Assembly: GCF_002261225.1 (NCBI RefSeq)
Contig: NZ_NEVM01000005.1
Location: 1,426,001 to 1,490,000 of the forward strand
DNA from: Bordetella genomosp. 10
Lineage (GTDB): Bacteria > Pseudomonadota > Gammaproteobacteria > Burkholderiales > Burkholderiaceae_B
DNA: 64,000 bases
Reading direction: 5' to 3'
This document shows positions 16,513 through 22,687 of the stretch, one piece after another. Within the stretch, counting starts at the first letter, position 1, and each line of letters starts with the position of its first letter. The notes below the pieces were generated by a model. That model made no database searches and was not told the origin of the DNA. It saw nothing but the letters and a program-made list of their open reading frames with translations. The position numbers and the translations under genes were made by a program.

Positions 16513-17775
16513 ATGCAACGACTTCAAGCCTGCAAGTTTGCGCTACGCCCAGACGGTCGGCAGGAGCGGCAAATGCGCCGCTTCGCTGGCTCGTGCCGGG
16601 TCGTGTTCAACGAGGCGTTGTCATTGCAGAAGGCGCGTTACGAGGCGGGCAAGAAGAAACTTGGCTACGCCGGGTTGTGCAAGGAACTCACAGCATGGCG
16701 CAACGGTGCGCTGCTGCCCTCGGGGCGCACCGCCCCTTGGCTGGCCGATGGGCCGGTACACACACAGCAACAGACGCTCAAGGATTTGGAGCGGGCCTAC
16801 ACCAACTTCTTCGCCAAGCGGGCCGACTTCCCGCGCTTCAAGAAGAAGGGTCAGTCCGACAGCCTCCGCTACCCCGATCCGAAGCAGATCAAGCTCGATC
16901 AGGGCAATTCCCGCGTCTTCCTGCCCAAGCTGGGCTGGCTGCGCTATCGCAACAGCCGGGATGTGCTGGGTGCGGTGAAGAATGTCACCGTGAGCCTGTC
17001 TTGCGGCAAGTGGTTCGTCAGCATTCAGACCGAACGCGAGTTCGAGCAGCCCGTACCCAACGGTGGCGCGGTTGGCATCGACATGGGTATCGCCCGGTTC
17101 GCCACGCTCTCGGACGGCACGTTCTACGCGCCACTCAACAGTTTCAAGCGGCATGAGACTGCTTTGCGCAAGGCGCAGCAGGCAATGAGCCGCAAGACCA
17201 GGTTCAGCAACAACTGGAACAAGGCGAGAGCCCGTGTCCAGCGCATCCATACCCGCATCGGTAACGCTCGCCGCGACTTCCTGCACAAGACCACGACCAC
17301 GATCAGCCAAAACCACGCGATAGTGTGCGTCGAGGACTTGCAGGTGCGGAATATGTCCAGGTCAGCGGCAGGCACGGCAGATGCGCCGGGAAGAAACGTG
17401 CGGGCCAAGTCCGGCCTGAACAAGTCCATCCTCGATCAGGGCTGGTTCGAGTTCCGCCGCCAACTGGATTACAAGCTGGCGTGCAACGGCGGGCATCTCA
17501 TCGCCGTGCCGCCGCAGAACACGAGCCGCACCTGTCCGTGCTGCGGCCATGTATCGGCGGAGAACCGGCAGACGCAAGAGCGGTTCGCGTGCGTCGAATG
17601 TGGCTTCGAGGAAAATGCCGATTTGGTCGGCGCGATCAATGTTCTCAGGGCGGGGCACGCCCGTTGCGCCTGTGAAGTGAGCGGTGCGGTTATGCCGCCA
17701 GCAACAGGAACCCACCGAAGCGACTCATCCCGGCTCGATGCCGGGTTGAGCACCGTAGGAATCTCCCGACTTTAG
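16513..17775 (+). CDS. tnpB: RNA-guided nuclease TnpB (IS605 family, Cas12 ancestor)
   Basis: A 420-residue protein with an N-terminal HTH_OrfB_IS605 region (residues about 5-110), a beta-barrel/wedge part and a RuvC domain. Catalytic acidic residues are all present: Asp190 in GIDMGIARFATL, Glu274 in VCVEDLQVRN and Asp370 in ENADLVGAINVL. The zinc finger has C341/C344 (CPCC) and C360/C363 (CVEC). TnpB cleaves double-stranded DNA guided by an omegaRNA from the right end, next to a TAM. Here the left flank gives TTGAC as TAM candidate. The last about 40 residues after the RuvC Asp lie over the predicted omegaRNA scaffold. Confidence 0.93.
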   Translation: MQRLQACKFALRPDGRQERQMRRFAGSCRVVFNEALSLQKARYEAGKKKLGYAGLCKELTAWRNGALLPSGRTAPWLADGPVHTQQQTLKDLERAYTNFFAKRADFPRFKKKGQSDSLRYPDPKQIKLDQGNSRVFLPKLGWLRYRNSRDVLGAVKNVTVSLSCGKWFVSIQTEREFEQPVPNGGAVGIDMGIARFATLSDGTFYAPLNSFKRHETALRKAQQAMSRKTRFSNNWNKARARVQRIHTRIGNARRDFLHKTTTTISQNHAIVCVEDLQVRNMSRSAAGTADAPGRNVRAKSGLNKSILDQGWFEFRRQLDYKLACNGGHLIAVPPQNTSRTCPCCGHVSAENRQTQERFACVECGFEENADLVGAINVLRAGHARCACEVSGAVMPPATGTHRSDSSRLDAGLSTVGISRL

Positions 17776-17792
17776 GCGGGGGAGGATGTCAA
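17650..17792 (+). ncRNA. Predicted omegaRNA (reRNA) scaffold region of tnpB
   Basis: By analogy with characterised IS605 elements, the guide RNA is processed from the tnpB 3' end and right end, and its guide is the sequence just outside the element. The terminal hairpin (17763-17785) is visible. The guide would start at 17793 (GAACGTATCGGCGTTACT), which is the spacer of the promoter of the adjacent riboswitch gene. The 5' limit is a guess. Confidence 0.45.
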
Positions 17793-17816
17793 GAACGTAT
17801 CGGCGTTACTTATCGT
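17793..17816 (+). promoter_or_regulatory. Promoter of fluoride riboswitch 1, split by IS605 at its -35 box
   Basis: The -10 TATCGT (17811-17816) remains and lies 9 bp before the aptamer. The matching -35 is cut: its first five bases TTGAC now lie at 15996-16000 on the far side of the IS, and its sixth base G is at 17793. Joined, they give TTGACG-17-TATCGT, the same boxes and spacing as before riboswitch 2. The IS end now offers only GTCAAG in the -35 position. Confidence 0.7.
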
Positions 17817-17824
17817 TCCACCCA

Positions 17825-17871
17825 GGGGATGGAGTTCCCCTTCAATTGCCGCTCTGGCTGATGACTCCTAC
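17825..17871 (+). promoter_or_regulatory. Fluoride riboswitch (crcB motif) 1
   Basis: The aptamer reads GGGGATGGAGTTCCCC (17825-17840), a GCC/GGC helix (17848-17850 with 17856-17858) and GCTGATGACTCCTAC ending at 17871. The pseudoknot GGAGT (17831-17835) with ACTCC (17864-17868) is complete. This fits the crcB consensus as I know it from the Pseudomonas syringae example. It sits 56 bp before the ATG at 17928. No T-run terminator follows, so control is probably at translation. Confidence 0.88.
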
Positions 17872-17927
17872 CGTGCTCATACCCAAGGTCATCCCTATCG
17901 ACTTCTTCGCAGCCTGGAGCCACCGTC

Positions 17928-18392
17928 ATGGATGAAGCAAGAAACAATGCCCTGATCCACCTCTACAAGAACAACGTAGAGCTATTCCAGAAGCTTACCG
18001 ACCTGATGGACCGGTCGGGACGGCAATGGACCGAGCAGCAGCGAAAACACCTGCGCGCCGCGATCGCGGACACGGAGATGGAGCTGATGGAATTGCTCTC
18101 GGTCGCCGATACGTCGACGCTCGTCGCCACGCAGGCGCGGATCGTCCAGCGCCACTGGGAAGGACGCCAGCGCCTGCTCCAGGATCTGTTGCAGGACATC
18201 GCGTCGGGATCGGAGATGAAAGGCGAGCTGATGGCCGCGCTCACCGAGTGGTACCAGGGCGTACTGGGCATGGGCGCCGCCGACATGACGCCCATCACCG
18301 CCCCGTGGATCGCCTACCTGAACCAGTTCTCATCGCTGATGCCGCGCGCGCCGGAAGATGCCGGCGGCAAACGGCCTTCGCGGGGGAAGTGA
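17928..18392 (+). CDS. Phasin-like helical protein of unknown function under a fluoride riboswitch
   Basis: A 154-residue, soluble, nearly all-helical protein without signal peptide or cysteine. Residues 10-100 form long amphipathic helices (NVELFQKLTDLMDRSGRQW onward) resembling phasin-family proteins, which coat polyhydroxyalkanoate granules or act as stress chaperones; this resemblance is by eye only. The basic tail ends GGKRPSRGK. The start at 17928 is preceded by GGAG. It is led by fluoride riboswitch 1, and its promoter is interrupted by the IS605 element. It is convergent with ilvD. The function in fluoride stress is unknown. Confidence 0.75.
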   Translation: MDEARNNALIHLYKNNVELFQKLTDLMDRSGRQWTEQQRKHLRAAIADTEMELMELLSVADTSTLVATQARIVQRHWEGRQRLLQDLLQDIASGSEMKGELMAALTEWYQGVLGMGAADMTPITAPWIAYLNQFSSLMPRAPEDAGGKRPSRGK

Positions 18393-18397
18393 AGCGC

Positions 18398-18421
18398 GGC
18401 GGGGGCGATGCCGCCCCCGCC
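18398..18421. terminator. GC-rich hairpin between convergent genes
   Basis: GGCGGGGGC (18398-18406) pairs perfectly with GCCCCCGCC (18413-18421) over a 6-nt loop. It lies between the stop at 18392 and the convergent ilvD stop at 18426, so it could act on both transcripts. There is no T-run on either side. Confidence 0.45.
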
Positions 18422-18425
18422 ACGT

Positions 18426-20120
18426 TCACCCCTCGAACTTGTCCAGGACCGCGCCCGTACTCGCGCTCGACACGTTGAAGGCGAATTTCGCCTGGACGCC
18501 CCGCGCGTATCGCGGCGCGGGCGGCGTCCACTTGCGCCGGCGCGCGTCGAGCTCGGCCTGCGGCACGTTCAATTCCAATAGCAAGGCGTTGGCATCGATC
18601 GTGATCGAATCGCCTTCCTCGACCAAAGCGATATTGCCGCCCACGGCCGCCTCGGGCGCCACGTGCCCCACCACCATGCCCCAGGTGCCGCCGGAAAACC
18701 TGCCGTCCGTGACCAGCCCCACGCTCTCGCCCAGGCCGGCGCCGATCAGCGCGCTGGTGGGCGCCAGCATCTCGGGCATGCCGGGACCGCCCTTCGGACC
18801 CAGGTAGCGCAGCACCATCACGTCTCCGGGCCGGATCCTGCCTTCGAGTATGGCCTGCAAGGCGGACTGCTCGTCGTCGAACACCCGGGCCGGCCCCGTC
18901 ATCGCGGGATTCTTCAAGCCGGATATCTTGGCGACCGAGCCTTCCAGGCTGAGATTGCCCTTCAGGATCGCCAGATGCCCTTCCGCATAGACGGGATCGT
19001 CGACGGCGTGAATGACGGCCTGGTCCGCGGCCGGGCGATCGGGGACGTCCTTCAAGACTTCCTCGACCGTCTTGCCCGTGATCGTCATGCAATCTCCGTG
19101 CAGCAGGCCGGCGTTGAGCAACAGCTTCATCACCTGCGGGATGCCGCCGGCGCGATGCAGGTCGACGGCGAGGTAGGCGCCGCTCGGCTTCATGTCGCAG
19201 AGCACCGGCGTGCGTTGCCGGATGCGCTCGAAATCGTCGATGCCGAACGCCACCTCGGCGGCATGGGCGATGGCCAGCAGGTGCAGCACGGCATTGGTCG
19301 ATCCCCCCGTCGCCATGACCACGGCCACGGCATTCTCCAGCGACTTCCGGGTGACGATGTCGCGCGGCTTCAGGCCGTCGCGCACGGCCTGCAACAACAC
19401 CCTGGCCGACTCGCGCGCCGACTCGCGTTTCTCGTCATGCGGATTGGCCATGGTCGACGAATACGGCAGCGACATGCCCATGGCCTCGATGGCGCTGGAC
19501 ATGGTGTTGGCGGTATACATGCCGCCGCAGGAACCCGTTCCCGGAATGGCCTTGCGTTCGATGGCGGCCAGGTCGTCGTCGCTGAGCATGCCCGCGGCGT
19601 TCTGTCCCACGGCCTCGAAGACGCTGACGATGTTCAGCTCCTTGCCTTTCCAATGGCCGGGCAGGATGGTGCCGCCGTATACGTAGATGGCCGGGACGTT
19701 GGCCCGCAGGATGCCCATCATGCCGCCCGGCATGTTCTTGTCGCAGCCGCCGACCACCACCACGCCGTCCATCCATTGCGCCTGCACGCAGGTCTCGATG
19801 CAATCCGCGATGACTTCCCGGCTGACGAGGCTGTACTTCATGCCCTCGGTCCCCATGGCCATGCCGTCGGCCACCGTGGGCGTGCCGAATACCTGGGCAT
19901 TTCCGCCGGCCGCCTCGATGCCTTCGATGGCCGCGTCGGCCAAGGGCTGGAGGCCCGAATTACAGGGGGTAATGGTGCTGTGGCCATTGGCCACGCCGAT
20001 CATGGGTTTGGCGAAATCGGTGTACTTGTACCCCATCGCGTAATACATCGACCGGTTCGGGGCGCGCGACTTGCCCTCGGTGATGTTCGCGCTGCGCGCA
20101 TTGGCTTTTTTCTGTGTCAT
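18426..20120 (-). CDS. ilvD: Dihydroxy-acid dehydratase IlvD under a fluoride riboswitch
   Basis: A 564-residue IlvD/Edd enzyme that converts 2,3-dihydroxyisovalerate (or methylvalerate) to the 2-keto acid in valine and isoleucine synthesis. Iron-sulphur ligands are Cys53 (TPCNSG), Cys126 ([10 protein letters not shown]) and Cys198 ([14 protein letters not shown]), the [2Fe-2S] pattern; the active site also holds Mg2+. The start at 20120 ([10 protein letters not shown]) has GGGGTGG just upstream; an in-frame extension to 20240 would run through the riboswitch. The fluoride aptamer lies 62 bp upstream on the same strand. A sugar-acid dehydratase role is possible, but the sequence looks like true IlvD. 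Confidence 0.9.
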   Translation of the reverse strand: MTQKKANARSANITEGKSRAPNRSMYYAMGYKYTDFAKPMIGVANGHSTITPCNSGLQPLADAAIEGIEAAGGNAQVFGTPTVADGMAMGTEGMKYSLVSREVIADCIETCVQAQWMDGVVVVGGCDKNMPGGMMGILRANVPAIYVYGGTILPGHWKGKELNIVSVFEAVGQNAAGMLSDDDLAAIERKAIPGTGSCGGMYTANTMSSAIEAMGMSLPYSSTMANPHDEKRESARESARVLLQAVRDGLKPRDIVTRKSLENAVAVVMATGGSTNAVLHLLAIAHAAEVAFGIDDFERIRQRTPVLCDMKPSGAYLAVDLHRAGGIPQVMKLLLNAGLLHGDCMTITGKTVEEVLKDVPDRPAADQAVIHAVDDPVYAEGHLAILKGNLSLEGSVAKISGLKNPAMTGPARVFDDEQSALQAILEGRIRPGDVMVLRYLGPKGGPGMPEMLAPTSALIGAGLGESVGLVTDGRFSGGTWGMVVGHVAPEAAVGGNIALVEEGDSITIDANALLLELNVPQAELDARRRKWTPPAPRYARGVQAKFAFNVSSASTGAVLDKFEG

Positions 20121-20181
20121 GGTCCACCCCATTGCGCGGGTGCCGGGACGAACCCCTACCCACGCCCGCTTATGGCGATTC

Positions 20182-20230
20182 GTAGGAGTCATCAGCCAAA
20201 ATGGCGCTTGTAAGGGGGAACCCCATCCCC
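20182..20230 (-). promoter_or_regulatory. Fluoride riboswitch (crcB motif) 3, leader of ilvD
   Basis: Read on the minus strand from 20230: GGGGATGGGGTTCCCC, a GCC/GGC helix and GGCTGATGACTCCTAC ending at 20182. The pseudoknot GGGGT with ACTCC (plus-strand 20185-20189) includes one G-U pair. A candidate -10 TATTAT lies at 20249-20244, so RNA would start just before the aptamer. It is 62 bp from the ilvD ATG; no T-run follows, suggesting translational control. Confidence 0.85.
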
Positions 20231-20259
20231 ACGCGAACAATAAATAATACGCCTGTGCG

Positions 20260-20284
20260 GGTCAATAGGCGGGTCAATAGGCGG
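20260..20284. repeat. Two-copy 12-bp tandem repeat in the ilvD / prenyltransferase divergent region
   Basis: GGGTCAATAGGC occurs twice head to tail between the divergent ilvD and 20404 genes and is followed by a further GGG. It could be a regulator site or slippage product; no assignment is possible. Confidence 0.5.
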
Positions 20285-20354
20285 GATGCCGTGGCGGCGG
20301 CCGGACCGGACTTCATGGTGCTACCATTTTCACGCGATACGCATCAGCAGGAAG

Positions 20355-20379
20355 CGCCGCCGGCGCCTTGCCGGCGGCG
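20355..20379. repeat. Strong inverted repeat before the prenyltransferase-like gene
   Basis: CGCCGCCGGC and GCCGGCGGCG form a perfect 10-bp stem with a 5-nt loop, 25 bp before the ATG at 20404. In the mRNA leader it would make a very stable hairpin; it may limit translation or end leader transcripts. Confidence 0.55.
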
Positions 20380-20403
20380 CCGCATCTTCGTCATCGAGCG
20401 TGC

Positions 20404-21264
20404 ATGGATTCCTCACCCCTCGCCGAACGCTTGCCGCCCATGCGCCTGCGGGCGCGCGACTATCTGCTGTCGCGCCAGTCGCCGGAAGGGGGGTTTTGCG
20501 CCTATCGCGGCTATTACGTCGAAGAGCCGAATCTTGCCGATACCTGGCGCGGCGTCAGCGCATGGCGCCTGCTGACCGGCGAAGCGCTGCCGCAACGCGA
20601 CCGGCACGCGGCCTTTCTCGCCCGCACCGGCATTGCCCCGCAAGCGATTTCGCTCTACCAGCGCGTGCGCGCGTTCCAGGCGCTGCGCCGCGCGGACCCG
20701 TCGCCCGCGCAAGTGCGCGACGCCGTGGCGGCATTGCCGCTATCGCTGCCGCAAGGACCGGTCCCGTCGCTCCAGGCGCCGCTGCGCCAGCTCAGGCAGA
20801 CCCTTTGGCTCAAGCGCCATTTCGGCCTGGACGATACGCAGGCCGACGAAGCCGCCGTTGATTTCCTGCGGCAATGGCAGGCCGGGAATGGCGGCTATGG
20901 CCGGCCGCCGAACCTGCACGATACGGCGGAAGCGCTGGCGCTGCTGCACGCCTGCCGCGCTTCACCGGACCAGGCCTGCGCCGGCTTCGTCCGCCGCGTC
21001 GAGCTGCGCGCCTTCGGCTTCCGGCTGACGGCGGCATCGCTCTCGCCCAGCCTGGAAACGACGTGCGCGGGCCTGAACTGCTGCGTCTATCTCGGCATCG
21101 TTCCTCGATATGCCGACGACGCGGCGCGATTCATCGTCAACTGCCAGGCGGGCAGCGGCGGCTTTGCGCTGCGCCCCGACGCCAAGCCCGGCCTGGACCT
21201 GACCTACCTGGCGCTTTGCACGCTGGGACGGAGCGGTTACCTGGGCACGGCGTCCACCCCCTGA
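20404..21264 (+). CDS. Prenyltransferase / squalene-cyclase repeat protein (alpha-alpha barrel)
   Basis: A 286-residue soluble protein with several QxxxGGF-type repeats: SRQSPEGGFCAY near residue 21, QWQAGNGGYGRPPNLHDT near residue 160, and NCQAGSGGFALRPDAK near residue 250. This is the prenyltransferase beta-subunit/terpene cyclase fold. The catalytic DxDD or zinc-binding residues of known members are not evident, so a terpene-cyclase activity should not be assumed. The ATG at 20404 is chosen; another at 20440 is possible. It precedes gpmA by 33 bp and is divergent from ilvD, inside the fluoride cluster. Confidence 0.7.
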   Translation: MDSSPLAERLPPMRLRARDYLLSRQSPEGGFCAYRGYYVEEPNLADTWRGVSAWRLLTGEALPQRDRHAAFLARTGIAPQAISLYQRVRAFQALRRADPSPAQVRDAVAALPLSLPQGPVPSLQAPLRQLRQTLWLKRHFGLDDTQADEAAVDFLRQWQAGNGGYGRPPNLHDTAEALALLHACRASPDQACAGFVRRVELRAFGFRLTAASLSPSLETTCAGLNCCVYLGIVPRYADDAARFIVNCQAGSGGFALRPDAKPGLDLTYLALCTLGRSGYLGTASTP

Positions 21265-21297
21265 TCTCCACGCCTCACATTTTTGAAAAGAGAAAAC

Positions 21298-22014
21298 ATG
21301 GTCTGGCTGACGCTGGTGCGGCACGGCGAATCGCAATGGAACCAGGAGCAGCGGTTCACCGGGTGGGCCGACGTCCCCTTGACGCCTCGCGGCATCGAAC
21401 AGATGCGCATGGCCGGCGCGGCCTTGCGCCAGCGGGGTCTCGGCGTGGACGTCGCGTATACGTCGGCATTGACGCGCTGCGTCCATTCCCTGGAGATTCT
21501 CCTCGAAGCGATGGGACGCCCCGACGTGCCGCGGCACATCGACTGGCGGCTCAACGAACGCCACTACGGCGCCCTGACGGGACGGTTGAAGGCGGAGGCC
21601 GAACAGGAATACGGCGCCGCCGCCGTGCGGCACTGGCGGCGCGCTTACGACGGCCAGCCGCCGGCCGCCGACGAGGCGGCGCAGGCCCGGTATCGGCAAG
21701 CCTGCCATGCCGGCGCCCTCGCGGTTCCGCTGCCGTCGAGCGAATCGCTGTGCCAGACGGTCTCGCGCGTGTCCGCGGCCTGGCGGGACGCCATCGCGCC
21801 CGCGTTGCGGACGGGCGCCTCCGTTATCGTCGTGGCGCACGGCAACAGCCTGCGGGCCCTGACGATGCTCATCGAAAAGCTGTCGAGCGCGGACGTCGTG
21901 CACCTCGAGATCGGCAATGGCGAGCCGTGCCTCTACGAACTGGATGCAGCCCTGGCGCCGATAACGAAGCACATCCTCGCCCAGGCCGCCCCCACCCGCT
22001 CCGAAATCCTTTGA
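21298..22014 (+). CDS. gpmA: 2,3-bisphosphoglycerate-dependent phosphoglycerate mutase GpmA
   Basis: A 238-residue histidine phosphatase-fold mutase interconverting 3- and 2-phosphoglycerate in glycolysis. The phospho-histidine motif LVRHGESQWN is at residue 5, FTGWADVPLTPRG follows, ERHYGALTG carries the general acid Glu, and the second His is in VAHGNSLRALTM. Slightly shorter than the usual 249 residues, mainly at the C-terminus. The ATG at 21298 is favoured over a TTG at 21283. It shares an operon with the prenyltransferase-like gene and lies between fluoride riboswitches 3 and 2. Phosphoglycerate mutase and enolase are known members of fluoride regulons elsewhere (recalled, not checked). 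Confidence 0.9.
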   Translation: MVWLTLVRHGESQWNQEQRFTGWADVPLTPRGIEQMRMAGAALRQRGLGVDVAYTSALTRCVHSLEILLEAMGRPDVPRHIDWRLNERHYGALTGRLKAEAEQEYGAAAVRHWRRAYDGQPPAADEAAQARYRQACHAGALAVPLPSSESLCQTVSRVSAAWRDAIAPALRTGASVIVVAHGNSLRALTMLIEKLSSADVVHLEIGNGEPCLYELDAALAPITKHILAQAAPTRSEIL

Positions 22015-22065
22015 CGTAGAGCCCCGGATGCTTCGCCCGGTTTCCCCGCGAACCCCGGGGCGCAC

Positions 22066-22094
22066 TTGACGGACCAGGTGACTTTTTCTATCGT
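22066..22094 (+). promoter_or_regulatory. Promoter of the fluoride riboswitch 2 operon
   Basis: TTGACG (22066-22071), a 17-bp spacer and TATCGT (22089-22094) place the start at about 22100-22101, right at the first base of the aptamer. The boxes are the same as those reconstructed for riboswitch 1. Confidence 0.7.
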
Positions 22095-22101
22095 CTCGCA
22101 T

Positions 22102-22148
22102 GGGGATGGAGTTCCCCATTAACTGCCGTCCTGGCTGATGACTCCTAC
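22102..22148 (+). promoter_or_regulatory. Fluoride riboswitch (crcB motif) 2
   Basis: GGGGATGGAGTTCCCC (22102-22117), then ATTAAC, a GCC/GGC helix and GGCTGATGACTCCTAC ending at 22148. The pseudoknot GGAGT (22108-22112) with ACTCC (22141-22145) is perfect. It leads the operon of the His-rich protein and the P-type ATPase, 51 bp before the ATG at 22199. Sequence after the aptamer is GC-rich with no T-run. Confidence 0.9.
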
Positions 22149-22198
22149 CGGGCGCGTCGACCGCGCACCGAAAAACACCTCAACAGGATGGTAGTCGC

Positions 22199-22669
22199 AT
22201 GAACACGAAAATCGCGAGCCTGCTGTCGAACATCGAGTTCGACGATGACGCATCGGTAGCGGCCCTTCATCATCAGGACATCGCCGCCGCGTTCTCCCTG
22301 GCCTTGCCGGACCGTGAATGGGTCCTGCTGCACATTCTCTACCCGCGAACCGACGCAAAGACCCACGCCAGCCAGCAGGCGCTGGTCCATGCCTTGCACG
22401 GACACGGCCTGCACGTCGTGGCCCGCCTCATCGAGGACGGCACGCACTATCTGCTGTTCCACGACCATCGCAAAGCGTGGAAGGTCTACCAGGAGATCCG
22501 CGGCGCTTCCCTTGCCATCGGCGTGCACCTGTACTTCCTGGGCCTGCACGGCGCGGCCGCCGAGGATGCCCTGGAGGCACGCGCGCACCAGCACCCGCAC
22601 GCGGGACCGCATGCGGACCCGCGAACGCAGGGAGGCCATCCGCACGCCATGTCCAAGACCCGGTATTGA
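22199..22669 (+). CDS. Unknown His-rich protein, first gene of a fluoride-riboswitch operon
   Basis: A 156-residue soluble protein I do not recognise. Residues 1-125 look like one compact alpha/beta domain (REWVLLHILYPRTDAKTH; HVVARLIEDGTHYLLFHDHR). The last about 30 residues are rich in His and Pro (HQHPHAGPHADPRTQGGHPH), suggesting metal binding. No signal peptide or membrane segment. It is 18 bp upstream of the P-type ATPase, so the two are cotranscribed under riboswitch 2. An accessory or metal-supply role for the ATPase is a guess. Confidence 0.72.
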   Translation: MNTKIASLLSNIEFDDDASVAALHHQDIAAAFSLALPDREWVLLHILYPRTDAKTHASQQALVHALHGHGLHVVARLIEDGTHYLLFHDHRKAWKVYQEIRGASLAIGVHLYFLGLHGAAAEDALEARAHQHPHAGPHADPRTQGGHPHAMSKTRY

Positions 22670-22687
22670 AGCAGCGCCCCGCGGACC

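Larger units (their letters stand above)
16001..17792 (+). mobile_element. IS605-type insertion sequence (IS200/IS605 family), intact
   Basis: A 1792-bp element with divergent tnpA (minus) and tnpB (plus). The left end begins after TTGAC (15996-16000), the likely target/TAM pentamer, and contains a hairpin CCTCGGC-GTTCAG-GCCGGGG near 16016-16036 and another GACGCC-GTA-GGCGTC at 16048-16062. The right end carries the imperfect hairpin CTCCCGAC-TTTA-GGCGGGGGAG and stops at about 17792 (GATGTCAA). There are no target duplications, as expected. The exact ends are inferred from the observation that joining TTGAC to the base at 17793 restores a perfect promoter spacing. Both open reading frames keep their catalytic residues, so the copy may be active. 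Confidence 0.85.

Noticed and set aside
20121..20181. Possible intrinsic terminator after the ilvD aptamer
   Set aside because: GC-rich pairing is possible (GGGTTCGTCCCGG region) but no T-run follows, so only translational control is supported.
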